DNA from: an uncultured Lachnospiraceae bacterium
GTDB lineage: Bacteria > Bacillota > Clostridia > Lachnospirales > Lachnospiraceae
Direction: 5' to 3'
Assembly (NCBI GenBank): GCA_947625775.1
Contig: CANQPM010000002.1
Span: 186,001 to 250,000, forward strand
DNA length: 64,000 bases
The notes under the pieces are model-generated. The model searched no databases and was not told the DNA's origin. It saw nothing but the letters and a program-made list of their open reading frames with translations. This document shows, piece by piece, positions 45,437-53,838 of this stretch (the first letter of the stretch is position 1; every line of letters begins with the position of its first letter). The position numbers and the translations under genes are program-made.

Positions 45437-46110
45437 GGACAATACTTATATTGGAAGATGACGAGGGCTTGAACAGAGGGCTGTCGGTAAAGCTTGAAAA
45501 GGAAGGGTATCGTATATTTTCAGCTTTTGATGCAGATACGGCACGCGGCATATTCAGGCGTGAGCATATCGATATGGTGATAAGCGACATTTCACTTCCC
45601 CATGAAAACGGGCTTGAATTTGGCAGATGGGTGCGCGCGGAAAGCGAGGTATATCTTATATATCTGACCGCGCTTGACACGGAGCTTGACATAGTGAACG
45701 GCTACGATTCGGGGGCGGACGACTATATCACCAAGCCCTTTTCCGTGAATGTCCTTGTTTCAAAGGTAAATGCGCTGATGCGAAGGCTGGGCGGCGCGCA
45801 GGTGCAGACGGTGTACCGCTGTGGAGGGCTTGAGGTTTGTCCTGATGAAATGCGCGTGAAGCGGGATGGCGATGAGTTAAATTTAAGCAGGACAGAGATA
45901 AAGCTGTTGCTGTGCCTTATGGAAAACGCGGAACACATAGTTTCCAAGGAGAGCATTTTGGAAAAGGTGTGGGGGCTTGACGGACAGTTTGTCGATGACA
46001 ATACTGTGACGGTCAATATCAGCAGGTTAAAGAGCAAGCTTGGCACGGACTGCATCTCAAACGTCAGGGGATTAGGCTATATATGGACAAAAAGTGTTAC
46101 AAAAGCGTGA
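45433..46110 (+). CDS. OmpR-family response regulator (BceR/VanR-like)
   Basis: The 225-residue regulator has acceptor D52 (VISDISLPHENG), T79, K101 (ITKPFSV) and a winged-helix domain with NISRLKSKLG and GLGYIW. It resembles BceR-type regulators of antimicrobial-peptide ABC transporters. The partner kinase gene is at 47041, and about 900 bp with a hairpin element and a toxin-antitoxin pair separate them. It starts inside the stop of dehydratase large subunit B, so it is probably read through from that promoter. A TTACA-N4-TGTAA site before the ABC genes is a likely target. Confidence 0.93.
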   Translation: MRTILILEDDEGLNRGLSVKLEKEGYRIFSAFDADTARGIFRREHIDMVISDISLPHENGLEFGRWVRAESEVYLIYLTALDTELDIVNGYDSGADDYITKPFSVNVLVSKVNALMRRLGGAQVQTVYRCGGLEVCPDEMRVKRDGDELNLSRTEIKLLLCLMENAEHIVSKESILEKVWGLDGQFVDDNTVTVNISRLKSKLGTDCISNVRGLGYIWTKSVTKA

Positions 46111-46173
46111 TAACAAGTTAAAAATTCAGAATAAAATTACAAGCGGATTTGTGGCAAAACAATGAAATTATAT

Positions 46174-46276
46174 TATAGTAAACGACATTATTTCTTGTGC
46201 TTAACTGTTTAAAAGGTATAGATTCTGCAGCATTTTCAACATATTTAAGCACGAAAAAAATATGTCGTTTACTATA
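46174..46276. mobile_element. MITE-like hairpin element (103 bp, TA-ended)
   Basis: The left arm TATAGTAAACGACAT...TTGTGCTTAA (46174-46204) and the right arm TTAAGCACGAA...ATGTCGTTTACTATA (46245-46276) are inverted repeats of about 31 bp with few mismatches. Both ends carry TATAGT/ACTATA, which fits TA-targeting IS630/Tc1-type elements. No ORF is inside. It lies in the gap between the response regulator and the toxin-antitoxin pair. Confidence 0.7.
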
Positions 46277-46324
46277 GTTTTGTATGGTATTTTTGTGAAT
46301 GTTTTGACGATTGCTTCATATAAT

Positions 46325-46367
46325 AAAAGTGTACATTGTTGACATAATGTACACTTTTTGATATTAT
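46325..46367 (+). promoter_or_regulatory. Promoter and perfect 13-bp palindromic operator of the HicA-like TA pair
   Basis: TTGACA (46339-46344), a 17-bp spacer and TATTAT (46362-46367) form the promoter. AAAAGTGTACATT (46325-46337) and AATGTACACTTTT (46346-46358) are perfect inverted repeats that bracket the -35 box. Autorepression by the antitoxin, or the complex, is the expected use. Confidence 0.8.
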
Positions 46368-46383
46368 GGAGGTATCAAGGGAG

Positions 46384-46818
46384 ATGATGGATATGTTAAT
46401 GGAACAGGCTACAAATGTAAGGAAAGAATGGAGCGCGGTTTGCGACAGCGTGATACACGAAAAACCTAAGTTCATCAAGCGGACAAGGGATAAAATGTGG
46501 TTTTCAAGTTTGGAAACTATGAAAAATATTTTGGATATCTATAAATTTACTGCTCAGAAATGGATTGAAGAAGACGGAACAGTAACCTTATCATTAAATG
46601 AAATAGATCTCGTGGAAAACGGTGAGGATGAAGATGCTGCCAGATTTAAGCTTGCACAGTCTATTTTAGAATATTCAGTTGATTATTACAATAACTATGC
46701 CGTTTACTCTCAGAGCGCCAATAGGAAAAGCCATATTCCATATATTTTCAAAGCGCTGATTATAGACGATGCTAAACAGATTGGAGAAATTATTCAATGC
46801 CAAGATGGAAAGAACTAA
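46384..46818 (+). CDS. Predicted antitoxin of a HicA-like pair
   Basis: The 144-residue product has an N-terminal part, NVRKEWSAVCDSVIHEKPKF then IKRTRDKMWFSSLETMKNIL, that looks like the Phd/YefM antitoxin pattern, followed by DEDAARFKLAQSILEYSVDY. It overlaps the downstream toxin gene by 22 bp. An ATG at 46366 lies inside the promoter -10 box, so the real start must be downstream; ATG 46384 (or 46387) follows GGAGG at 46368. Position, overlap and operator support an antitoxin role; the family match is from memory. Confidence 0.7.
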   Translation: MMDMLMEQATNVRKEWSAVCDSVIHEKPKFIKRTRDKMWFSSLETMKNILDIYKFTAQKWIEEDGTVTLSLNEIDLVENGEDEDAARFKLAQSILEYSVDYYNNYAVYSQSANRKSHIPYIFKALIIDDAKQIGEIIQCQDGKN

Positions 46819-47015
46819 AGCGGTTTTGTGACAGGGACGGATGGGAATTATATAAAGATACTGACCACTATTTTTACAGAAAAACAGATCCTGATGGAAA
46901 AATCAGATTGACTAAAGTTTCTAAGGGTTCAGGCGAGATACACACAAAAATGTGGCAGGAAATATTGAAGAAACAGTTGCAGGTTTCGCAGGAATATTTT
47001 AATAGCAAGATTTAG
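46797..47015 (+). CDS. HicA-like toxin
   Basis: The 72-residue basic protein reads WKELKRFCDRDGWELYKDTD then HYFYRKT and ends MWQEILKKQLQVSQEYF. This is the HicA double-stranded-RNA-binding-like layout: alpha-GW-beta-H-beta-beta-alpha, with H24 in the place of the catalytic GSHxxF histidine and a C-terminal IlKq helix. HicA toxins cut mRNA and block translation. It overlaps the antitoxin gene and lies between the response regulator and its kinase, which suggests later insertion. Confidence 0.75.
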   Translation: MPRWKELKRFCDRDGWELYKDTDHYFYRKTDPDGKIRLTKVSKGSGEIHTKMWQEILKKQLQVSQEYFNSKI

Positions 47016-47040
47016 CGGCGAAAATAAGGTGATTATATTA

Positions 47041-48174
47041 GTGATAAAATATTTGATTATATATGTTGTATCTGCTGTGGTTCTGTCGGCATGCTTTTGT
47101 GTTTTTTCAGCGCATATTTCTGACATAAGGGCTTTGCAGGAAGATGAAATGTGTATCATATACCCGCAGCTTGCGGACACGATTGAAGAAAATTTTGGAT
47201 ATTATAAAAGTACTGCGGATAAGACGGTTTTGTGGCTGTGGTTTTTTTGCATATCAGTATTGGTGGTAGTATGTATTTTTTTGTATGTTTGTGAGTTATA
47301 TAATGAGAATGTTAAAAATAAAACGCTTTTGAAGGAAATTGACAGCATATGTACGCAGTTAAAAGGACTTAGGGCAGGGGATTTTGACAGGACATTTATG
47401 GCAGAGTTGGATGATTTTGAGGCGTTGGAAGAAGAATTGCATGAAACAGGCGTTTACTTTGCCGATTTGAAAGAGCACCTGAGCGAGGAGGAAGAAAGCA
47501 CAAAGCGCCTGATAACGGATATTTCACACCAGTTAAAGACGCCGCTTTCATCATTGAAAATGAGTTATGAGCTTGCTGTCGGCGAAAACCTTTCAGAGAG
47601 CGAGAGAAAGGAATTTATATTACAGGAGAAACGGGAATTAAATAAGCTTGAAACATTAGTTGGCGAGCTTGTGCGTCTTTCAAGGCTTGAAAGCCATATG
47701 ATACAGCTTGATGTCAGGGAAAACGATATGGCAGAGGTTGTAGCGGACGCTGTCAGCGAGATATTTATGAAAGCCCATGCGAAAAATATCACTATAGATG
47801 CCGAACTGGAAAAGGATTGCAAGGTACTTTGCGATAAGCGCTGGACTAAAGAGGCGATTTCAAACGTGATTGACAACGCGGTAAAGTATTCCGCGGAGGG
47901 GACACGCATTTTAGTGAGCGCAAAAAGACTTCCAACGCTTGTTGTGATTGACATTTCAGACAGCGGAATAGGCATATCGCGAGATGAGCTTAACAATATT
48001 TTCAAGCGTTTTTACAGAGGAAAGGGAGCATCGGATTATGCCAAAGAGGGCGCAGGTGTCGGTCTTTATATTGCCCGCAGGATTTTGGAAGACGAAAAGG
48101 GCGCTATAATGGCGATGCCAAACCCAAGCGGCGGGACGACTTTTCGGATTACTTTGCCTGTGCAAAGCGGATAA
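47041..48174 (+). CDS. Sensor histidine kinase, partner of the regulator at 45433
   Basis: The 377-residue kinase has two membrane helices (about 4-24 and 63-86) with a short 38-residue outside loop, a HAMP-like linker, acceptor H163 (DISHQLKTPLSSLKM), and a HATPase domain with GVGLYIARRILEDEKG. The short sensor loop is less extreme than in BceS, but the downstream ABC genes match a Bce/Vra-like module. The start at GTG 47041 has AAGGTGAT 8 nt upstream; GTG 47029 lies inside that site. It is now separated from its regulator gene by the toxin-antitoxin insert. Confidence 0.93.
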   Translation: MIKYLIIYVVSAVVLSACFCVFSAHISDIRALQEDEMCIIYPQLADTIEENFGYYKSTADKTVLWLWFFCISVLVVVCIFLYVCELYNENVKNKTLLKEIDSICTQLKGLRAGDFDRTFMAELDDFEALEEELHETGVYFADLKEHLSEEEESTKRLITDISHQLKTPLSSLKMSYELAVGENLSESERKEFILQEKRELNKLETLVGELVRLSRLESHMIQLDVRENDMAEVVADAVSEIFMKAHAKNITIDAELEKDCKVLCDKRWTKEAISNVIDNAVKYSAEGTRILVSAKRLPTLVVIDISDSGIGISRDELNNIFKRFYRGKGASDYAKEGAGVGLYIARRILEDEKGAIMAMPNPSGGTTFRITLPVQSG

Positions 48175-48202
48175 AAAAGGTTAATTTTAATGTATGGAAT
48201 GC

Positions 48203-48231
48203 TTTACATGTGGCGAAATCTTTGTTACAAT
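48203..48231 (+). promoter_or_regulatory. Promoter of the 97-residue coiled-coil gene
   Basis: TTTACA (48203-48208), a 17-bp spacer and TACAAT (48226-48231) lie 45 bp before the gene. Confidence 0.65.
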
Positions 48232-48275
48232 ACATACACGACTAAACAACAGCACAAACAAAGGAGCAGAATACT

Positions 48276-48569
48276 ATGATTGATAATGAATTATTACTGG
48301 CTATTTCAAACATGATGGATAAAAAACTGGACTCAAGATTGAAACCGATAGAAGACAGCATACAGGAAGTTAGAAACGAAGTGCGTAATGTAAAACTATT
48401 CCAAGAAAACGTCCTTCTTCCACGCTTAAATACAATAGAAGCCTGCTACACAAGTACATACGACCGTTATAAAAAATACGCTGACAGAATGGAAGCCAAT
48501 TTTGACGATACAGAGCTTCTCAAAAAAGTCGTGACAGAGCACAGCGAAAAGCTTCAGAAAATTTCTTAA
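48276..48569 (+). CDS. Hypothetical 97-residue coiled-coil protein
   Basis: The product reads MDKKLDSRLKPIEDSIQEVR and continues as one long amphipathic helix (to about residue 55), then a Tyr-rich turn and a second helix. It has no signal peptide. Proteins of this look are common as solitary genes in Lachnospiraceae; the function is not known to me. It has its own promoter, an AAAGGAG ribosome site and a strong terminator, so it is a separate unit between the kinase and the ABC genes. Confidence 0.75.
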   Translation: MIDNELLLAISNMMDKKLDSRLKPIEDSIQEVRNEVRNVKLFQENVLLPRLNTIEACYTSTYDRYKKYADRMEANFDDTELLKKVVTEHSEKLQKIS

Positions 48570-48570
48570 A

Positions 48571-48619
48571 AACCACCCCTATATAAAGCATACCCAGCTT
48601 TTATAGGGGGGTTCTTTTA
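48571..48619 (+). terminator. Strong terminator after the coiled-coil gene
   Basis: ACCCCTATATAAAG pairs with CTTTTATAGGGG across a 9-nt loop, then TTCTTTT. Confidence 0.88.
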
Positions 48620-48637
48620 TTCACGACATTCTAAAAA

Positions 48638-48691
48638 TTACAAAACTGTAACACTTTCTGTAAGTCTTTTGTAATACTCATATGATATACT
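48638..48691 (+). promoter_or_regulatory. BceR-type operator and -10 box of the ABC operon
   Basis: TTACA-AAAC-TGTAA (48638-48651) matches the TNACA-N4-TGTAA site described for BceR-like regulators. TGTAA recurs at 48659 and 48670, steps of 12 and 11 bp. A TATACT (48686-48691) serves as -10 with no good -35, as expected for an activated promoter. Confidence 0.65.
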
Positions 48692-48752
48692 TTCTTACAT
48701 ACAACATATAAATCATTATCGCACACAATCAAAGAAAAACGAGGTATTTCAT

Positions 48753-49421
48753 ATGAGCACAATTCTAAAAATCCAAGACTTGGTAAAATACTACAGCACA
48801 GGAGAGACAGTCGTAAAGGCGGTAGACCACACAAGCGCAGAAATTGAGCGCGGCAGGTTTACGGCAATCGTGGGACGTTCGGGTTCAGGCAAATCCACGC
48901 TTCTGCATCTGATAGGCGGCTTGGAACGCCCCGACTCAGGCAAAGTCTTTATCGACGGCACTGATATTTTTTCACTGAAAAGCGATAAGCTCGCGCAGTT
49001 CCGCCGAAGGAAAATTGGTTTTATATTTCAGGATTACAATTTAATACCGTCGCTCACCGTATGGGAAAATGTCGTGCTCCCGCTCGGCTTGGACCACAGG
49101 CGCGCCAATGAGGCGCATATAACCGATATTTTGGAGAAAATCGGGATTTCTGACAAGAAAAATTCCCTGCCGAGTACGCTTTCAGGCGGTCAAAAACAGC
49201 GCACGGCAATAGCAAGAGCTCTCGCCGTAGAGCCCGCGATAATCCTAGCCGATGAGCCGACCGGAAACCTCGACTCTCAGACAGAGCTTGAAGTGATGAG
49301 CCTGCTTAAAACATGCGTAAACGAGTACGGTCAGACCTTAGTAATGATAACGCACGACCAGACGATCGCGCAGATGGCGGACAAGACTCTGCTCATCACA
49401 GACGGCGCTATTAATGAGTGA
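48753..49421 (+). CDS. ABC transporter ATPase (BceA/MacB-like)
   Basis: The 222-residue ATPase has Walker A GRSGSGKST, Q-loop FQDYNLIPSLT, signature LSGGQKQR, Walker B IILADEPTGNLDS and the H-loop MITHD. It belongs to the LolD/MacB/BceA branch that powers mechanotransmission rather than simple transport. It forms an operon with the FtsX-type permease 25 bp downstream. The likely role is defence against a cell-wall-active peptide, under the two-component system just upstream. Confidence 0.95.
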   Translation: MSTILKIQDLVKYYSTGETVVKAVDHTSAEIERGRFTAIVGRSGSGKSTLLHLIGGLERPDSGKVFIDGTDIFSLKSDKLAQFRRRKIGFIFQDYNLIPSLTVWENVVLPLGLDHRRANEAHITDILEKIGISDKKNSLPSTLSGGQKQRTAIARALAVEPAIILADEPTGNLDSQTELEVMSLLKTCVNEYGQTLVMITHDQTIAQMADKTLLITDGAINE

Positions 49422-49446
49422 AAGATTGAAAATCGAGAGGTAAACC

Positions 49447-51936
49447 ATGATAACCCAAATATCCTTCAAAAACATGAAATATTACAGAAACCGCAACATT
49501 ATCACAGGAATTGCGATTTTCCTGACGTCAGTGCTGCTCTTTATCCTGCCCACAGTCGGAGTGAACCTGATAAACACGCAGTTTGAAATAATAAACAGAT
49601 ATTATGCTAAATACCATGCACAGTACAGAAATGTAGACAGCGCCCTTGTCAAAAAGCTCTCGGCACACCACGGCATTGCACGGTACGGACTAAGAAGCGA
49701 TATAGGCTACGTAAGCGGAGCTGAGCCGTCAACGATAATACTGACATATATTGATACGGAGTGTGCCGAATTATACAATATGCGGCTTGAAGAAGGGCAT
49801 CTTCCAAACGCAGAGGACGAGATAGCTGTAACGCACTCAATGCTTAAAGCATTAGGAACAGAGGCACGATTAGGTGACACAGTAAATCTGAAATTTCAGC
49901 TTGAAAGAAATGGAACATTAGACTACGCGCAGGAAAAAAGCTTTGTGATTGCAGGCTTTATAGCGGAAACAGAAACGACAGAAGTGTCAGAAAGCGAGAC
50001 ACAGCCCGAAAACAGTCAAAACGGGCTTTACAGTGCGCTTATATCCGCGGATTTCATGGAAAAAGAAATCCCGCAGCAGCAGATACGCTATCGTTTCCTG
50101 TTTCAGACAGGCAATGATGAAAATGCCTATTACGATGATGTGAAAGACAGCATAGAAAATATAGCCGACGAGCTTGGCATACCGCAGGGCGATATAGTGA
50201 TAAACAAGCAATATTTATATGCAAACTATGTAGATCCTTCCTTTGTGGCAGGCATCGCAATCATAATGATTATTGTAGTTGCTGCGGGTATTATCACAAT
50301 ATACAGCATTTACTATGTAGGAATGGCGGAAAGGATCAGGGAGCTTGGGAAGCTGCGCGCATTAGGCGCGGAGAAGCGCCAGCTTAAACAGATAATCCTG
50401 CGCGAAGGCTTGTGCGTAGCGGCGATAGCCGTTCCAATAGGACTTCTTGCGGCAACATTACTGTCAAAACAGTGCTTTCTATGGTTTTATCAGCTTTATT
50501 CCGAAGATATATACAGCGCTGAAATAAAGAAGATACTTTATGGCGGCGAAATGGCATTTTACCACGGATGGATTTATGCTCTTGACATAGCAGTCACATT
50601 TGCCACAGTTTATATTTCCCTGCTTATGCCGATGCGGAAAGCATCACGCGTGTCGGAAACAGAGGCGATACGATATAACGACACGCGTGTCATATCCCAC
50701 AGGGGCAGACGCAGAAGCTATACGGATATCAGGCTCTCAACGCTTGCCAAAATATACATTACGGGGAACGGGAAAAACAGCATTGTGACAATAGTGTCAA
50801 TGAGCGTCACGGGCATTTTTGTTATGGCTGTCGCCACAGTCCTTTCCTGCGCGACACCAAGAGACAGCGCGGACAATGACCTCTTGGGACAGTATATGCT
50901 GTATCTTAACATAAGCTTTGACGACATGGAGCATCCCGAACGCGACTGGAGAAATCTGATACATGACAATCCGCTGAATGATGAGCTTGTGGAAAAGCTT
51001 GAAAAAATCAACGGAGTTGAAAAGGCTTCTGTTTTTGGAAAGGTATGTACAAAATGTGAAGAACTGGGCAGCGAGGTAGACGATTACTATGATATCCTGG
51101 GCATTCCGGAGGAATATGCGGACACAATGGAAAACGCGATAGTTGACGGAAGTGTCACATATGACGAACTGAAATCAGGCGATAAAGTTATAATGAATAC
51201 AAGTGCGCTTTATTGGTTTGATTTACAGGTGGGAGATAAGCTTGTGTTTGCGATAGACGACGGTGAGCGGGTTTATGAAAAGGAGCTTGAAATAGCCGCA
51301 ATGATAGAGCCGAGGTACAGCTTTATGGGAGATTTTTTCGCAATGGCTTATGATGGCTTGGAAAAGCTTTGCGGAGGAGAAAAACAATACCGCGTAAATA
51401 TTTTTGCATCGTCAGATTATGATGAGGAGGTTTACAGTGCGATAAAAGCGCTTTTGCCCGAAACGGACACAGTAAATATAGAAACATGGCGGGAGGTTTA
51501 TGATATGTGGGTAAAAAGTCTGCGCATGATGAATATGGTGTGCTATATGTTCCTCGGGATATTGAGCGTCATATGCCTTATGAACGTTGTAAATACAATG
51601 ATAAACAGTGTCCACTTAAGGAAAAAGGATATAGGAATGATGCAGACAGCAGGCATGACAGACACGCAGCTTGTAAAAATGCTCTGCCTTGAGGGAATGT
51701 TTTACATGGCGGGAACGCTCATTGTTTCAATTGGTGTGGGAAGTGCGATTGGCTATCCGATATTTTTATGGGCAAAGCACAAGCAGATATTTGGCATAAG
51801 CAGCTACCACTATCCGATAACGGCGGCAGTCGTGATAGCTGCGGTACTGTTTGGCGTTCAGATGCTTTTGGCTGCGGCGCTTGGCAGAACAGCCAAAAGG
51901 GAGCCGTTAATTGAGCGGATACGTTTCAGCGAGTAG
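49447..51936 (+). CDS. FtsX-domain ABC permease
   Basis: The 829-residue permease has two FtsX halves. Helix 1 lies at about 16-38, then an extracellular region of about 220 residues, three helices (about 262-395) with the coupling stretch MAERIRELGKLRALGAEKRQ, a fourth helix around ITGNGKNSIVTIVSMSVTGI, another extracellular region, and three C-terminal helices with RKKDIGMMQTAGMTDTQLVK. This duplicated plan differs from the ten-helix BceB, and is closer to the 8-helix lantibiotic/MacB-like permeases of clostridia. It works with the ATPase upstream. Confidence 0.92.
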   Translation: MITQISFKNMKYYRNRNIITGIAIFLTSVLLFILPTVGVNLINTQFEIINRYYAKYHAQYRNVDSALVKKLSAHHGIARYGLRSDIGYVSGAEPSTIILTYIDTECAELYNMRLEEGHLPNAEDEIAVTHSMLKALGTEARLGDTVNLKFQLERNGTLDYAQEKSFVIAGFIAETETTEVSESETQPENSQNGLYSALISADFMEKEIPQQQIRYRFLFQTGNDENAYYDDVKDSIENIADELGIPQGDIVINKQYLYANYVDPSFVAGIAIIMIIVVAAGIITIYSIYYVGMAERIRELGKLRALGAEKRQLKQIILREGLCVAAIAVPIGLLAATLLSKQCFLWFYQLYSEDIYSAEIKKILYGGEMAFYHGWIYALDIAVTFATVYISLLMPMRKASRVSETEAIRYNDTRVISHRGRRRSYTDIRLSTLAKIYITGNGKNSIVTIVSMSVTGIFVMAVATVLSCATPRDSADNDLLGQYMLYLNISFDDMEHPERDWRNLIHDNPLNDELVEKLEKINGVEKASVFGKVCTKCEELGSEVDDYYDILGIPEEYADTMENAIVDGSVTYDELKSGDKVIMNTSALYWFDLQVGDKLVFAIDDGERVYEKELEIAAMIEPRYSFMGDFFAMAYDGLEKLCGGEKQYRVNIFASSDYDEEVYSAIKALLPETDTVNIETWREVYDMWVKSLRMMNMVCYMFLGILSVICLMNVVNTMINSVHLRKKDIGMMQTAGMTDTQLVKMLCLEGMFYMAGTLIVSIGVGSAIGYPIFLWAKHKQIFGISSYHYPITAAVVIAAVLFGVQMLLAAALGRTAKREPLIERIRFSE

Positions 51937-51943
51937 GAAACAT

Positions 51944-52564
51944 TTAACATTGCATACATTTATTTATGTCGTAAAGCAGCGTTTCCATCTGCTGAATACC
52001 TTTTTTCTGTGAAACGATTATCGCGTTAAGTATAGGCTTTAAACCTGAACAGATTGGAAAGCAGAGGGCGCTCTGCGACATTTCGACCGCCCCTTTGTGA
52101 TGCGGTATCATTTCATTCATGAAGCTGACGTTTATACTGTTTGACATAGCAGCATTTTTCATTCCCGAGAACATGACGCCCGTAATCTCTTTGAAGTTCA
52201 TTTGATACTGTTTCAAATCCTGTGCGGAGTTTAAGCTGTCAGAGCACTTGCACAGGATTTCTTTCATATTTTCAATGCTTTTTGTCTGCTCGGAGATAAT
52301 GCCGAGCGCAATGTCCTGTAGTGGTATAAGGGTAGTGTACTGCAGCAGGTTTCGCGACATTTCGATTGCCGCCTGATGGTGGGGTATCATCTGTGTGATG
52401 AAATTGTGTGAAATGCTGTCGGTGAGCTGCGCGCCGGACATTTCACGTATCATTTTGTCCAAAGTGCCTTGAAAACAGCTTAAATATTTAAGAGTGTTGC
52501 TGCTGAATTGGGGCTGTGAGGCGTAACTGCCGCCGCAACAGTTAAAACCTGATGTTTTTATCAT
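51944..52564 (-). CDS. Tandem DUF305 protein
   Basis: The 206-residue product holds two DUF305 (ferritin-like helical) repeats, each with the motif MIPHH: FITQMIPHHQAAIEMS at about residue 56 and FMNEMIPHHKGAVEMS at about 149. The His pairs suggest metal binding, and the family has been linked to copper and to spore or envelope functions. The N-terminus is Cys-rich (FNCCGGSY) without a signal peptide, and the C-terminus ends CMQC. It is convergent with the ABC permease gene, with 7 bp between stops. Confidence 0.88.
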   Translation of the reverse strand: MIKTSGFNCCGGSYASQPQFSSNTLKYLSCFQGTLDKMIREMSGAQLTDSISHNFITQMIPHHQAAIEMSRNLLQYTTLIPLQDIALGIISEQTKSIENMKEILCKCSDSLNSAQDLKQYQMNFKEITGVMFSGMKNAAMSNSINVSFMNEMIPHHKGAVEMSQSALCFPICSGLKPILNAIIVSQKKGIQQMETLLYDINKCMQC

Positions 52565-52624
52565 GATTAATCACGCTTTCATTATGGATTTTATATGATT
52601 ATATTATGTAAAAATCGAGAATTG

Positions 52625-52653
52625 TTGCGCTTTGGAGAAAAATGTTGTATTAT
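52625..52653 (+). promoter_or_regulatory. Promoter of the dUTPase gene
   Basis: TTGCGC (52625-52630), a 17-bp spacer and TATTAT (52648-52653) lie 83 bp upstream. Confidence 0.55.
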
Positions 52654-52736
52654 GGGTTTGTTGCAGCAAAATGAGGAAATAGTCAAGCTGCTAAAAGCGG
52701 GATAGAGGATTAGTGCATCAAGAATGGAGGATTAAG

Positions 52737-53189
52737 ATGAATATAAAAATAAAATATTTCAATGAAAATCTGCAAAAACTGGAGAAGATAACAAAGGGCA
52801 ACTGGATTGACCTGCGCGCCGCGGAGGACGTAGTTATGAAAAAGGGCGAGTTCCGCCTTATACCGCTTGGCATAGCTATGGAGCTGCCGCGCGGCTATGA
52901 GGCGCATGTCGTGCCGAGAAGCTCTACGTATAAAAATTACGGGCTTATTCAGGTAAATCATCAGGGCGTGGTGGACGGTCCTGACCGCGAGACGGGCAAG
53001 GGCGGATATTGCGGCAACGACGACCAGTGGTTTGTGCCCGTCTATGCGATGCGTGACACAGAAGTGCATTTCAATGACCGTATATGCCAGTTCCGTATAA
53101 TGGAGCAGCAGCCTGATATTACATTTGAGGAAGTAGACGAGCTGACAGGTGAAAACCGCGGAGGGTTCGGGACTACGGGGACAGTATAG
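52737..53189 (+). CDS. dUTP diphosphatase
   Basis: This trimeric-type dUTPase (150 residues) hydrolyses dUTP to dUMP and keeps uracil out of DNA. The conserved motifs can be read in order: DLRAAED (1), [12 protein letters not shown] (2), [14 protein letters not shown] (3), a weak motif 4 around [10 protein letters not shown], and the P-loop-like [10 protein letters not shown] (5). Motif 3 is followed by a small [12 protein letters not shown] insert. GGAGG lies 7 nt before ATG 52737. Phages carry such genes too, but the neighbours are chromosomal. Confidence 0.9.
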   Translation: MNIKIKYFNENLQKLEKITKGNWIDLRAAEDVVMKKGEFRLIPLGIAMELPRGYEAHVVPRSSTYKNYGLIQVNHQGVVDGPDRETGKGGYCGNDDQWFVPVYAMRDTEVHFNDRICQFRIMEQQPDITFEEVDELTGENRGGFGTTGTV

Positions 53190-53273
53190 TTGCGTTTTCG
53201 TGTCTGCTCCTGAATTTGGTTATGGTAGTAGAGGAATATTTTCGTCACTAAAGTATGTACTCATAGAAAGTAA

Positions 53274-53302
53274 TTGAAATTTCAACATACAAAGTGTATA
53301 TT
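53274..53302 (+). promoter_or_regulatory. Promoter of the PIN toxin-antitoxin pair
   Basis: TTGAAA (53274-53279), a 17-bp spacer and TATATT (53297-53302) lie 58 bp before the PIN gene. Confidence 0.6.
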
Positions 53303-53359
53303 ATATTTAGAACATTATAGAAACTTAAAAAAGATTTGGCGGAATAGGAGTAACGCTTT

Positions 53360-53836
53360 ATGCGAAAATTAAAGGTATATTTAGATACATCGGTTATCAG
53401 TTATCTTTCACAGGAAGATGCACCGGAGCGCATGAAGGATACATTGGAACTATGGAAAGATTTTGTTAATGGAAAATATGACATATATCTTTCGCAGGTA
53501 ACATTGGACGAAATAGAGAAATGTACTGAGAGCAAGCGAAATATATTGTATGATTATTTAAGCGATATTGAGTATACAAAATTGGAAATTAACGCGGAGA
53601 TTGTAGAACTTGCACAGAAAATTATAGATATGGGTATACTGAGACCTAAAAGTTTTGATGATTGCCAACACATAGCTGCTGCTGTTGTCAATGCTTGTGA
53701 TTGCATTATATCATGGAATTTTAAGCATATCGTAAACATTAAGACAATTAGGGGAATAAGGGCAATTACTAATCTGGAGGGCTACAAAGGAATAGATATT
53801 GTCAATCCATCCGTATTATTAGAAAGCGAGGAGTGA
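53360..53836 (+). CDS. PIN-domain ribonuclease toxin
   Basis: The 158-residue product starts LKVYLDTSVISYLSQEDAPE and has the PIN acidic residues D9, the DEIEK acidic pair near 50, SFDDCQHIAAA near 100 and NFKHI in place of the last motif. PIN toxins of the VapC class cut tRNA or rRNA. This member belongs to the branch annotated as PIN-domain nucleic-acid-binding proteins in clostridia. The putative antitoxin follows rather than precedes it, 2 bp after the stop. Confidence 0.87.
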   Translation: MRKLKVYLDTSVISYLSQEDAPERMKDTLELWKDFVNGKYDIYLSQVTLDEIEKCTESKRNILYDYLSDIEYTKLEINAEIVELAQKIIDMGILRPKSFDDCQHIAAAVVNACDCIISWNFKHIVNIKTIRGIRAITNLEGYKGIDIVNPSVLLESEE

Positions 53837-53838
53837 TT

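Noticed and set aside
52737..53189. dUTPase plus nuclease-like gene as prophage remains
   Set aside because: The two genes are 36 kb apart, and no integrase, capsid, tail, lysis or attachment-site signals are visible.
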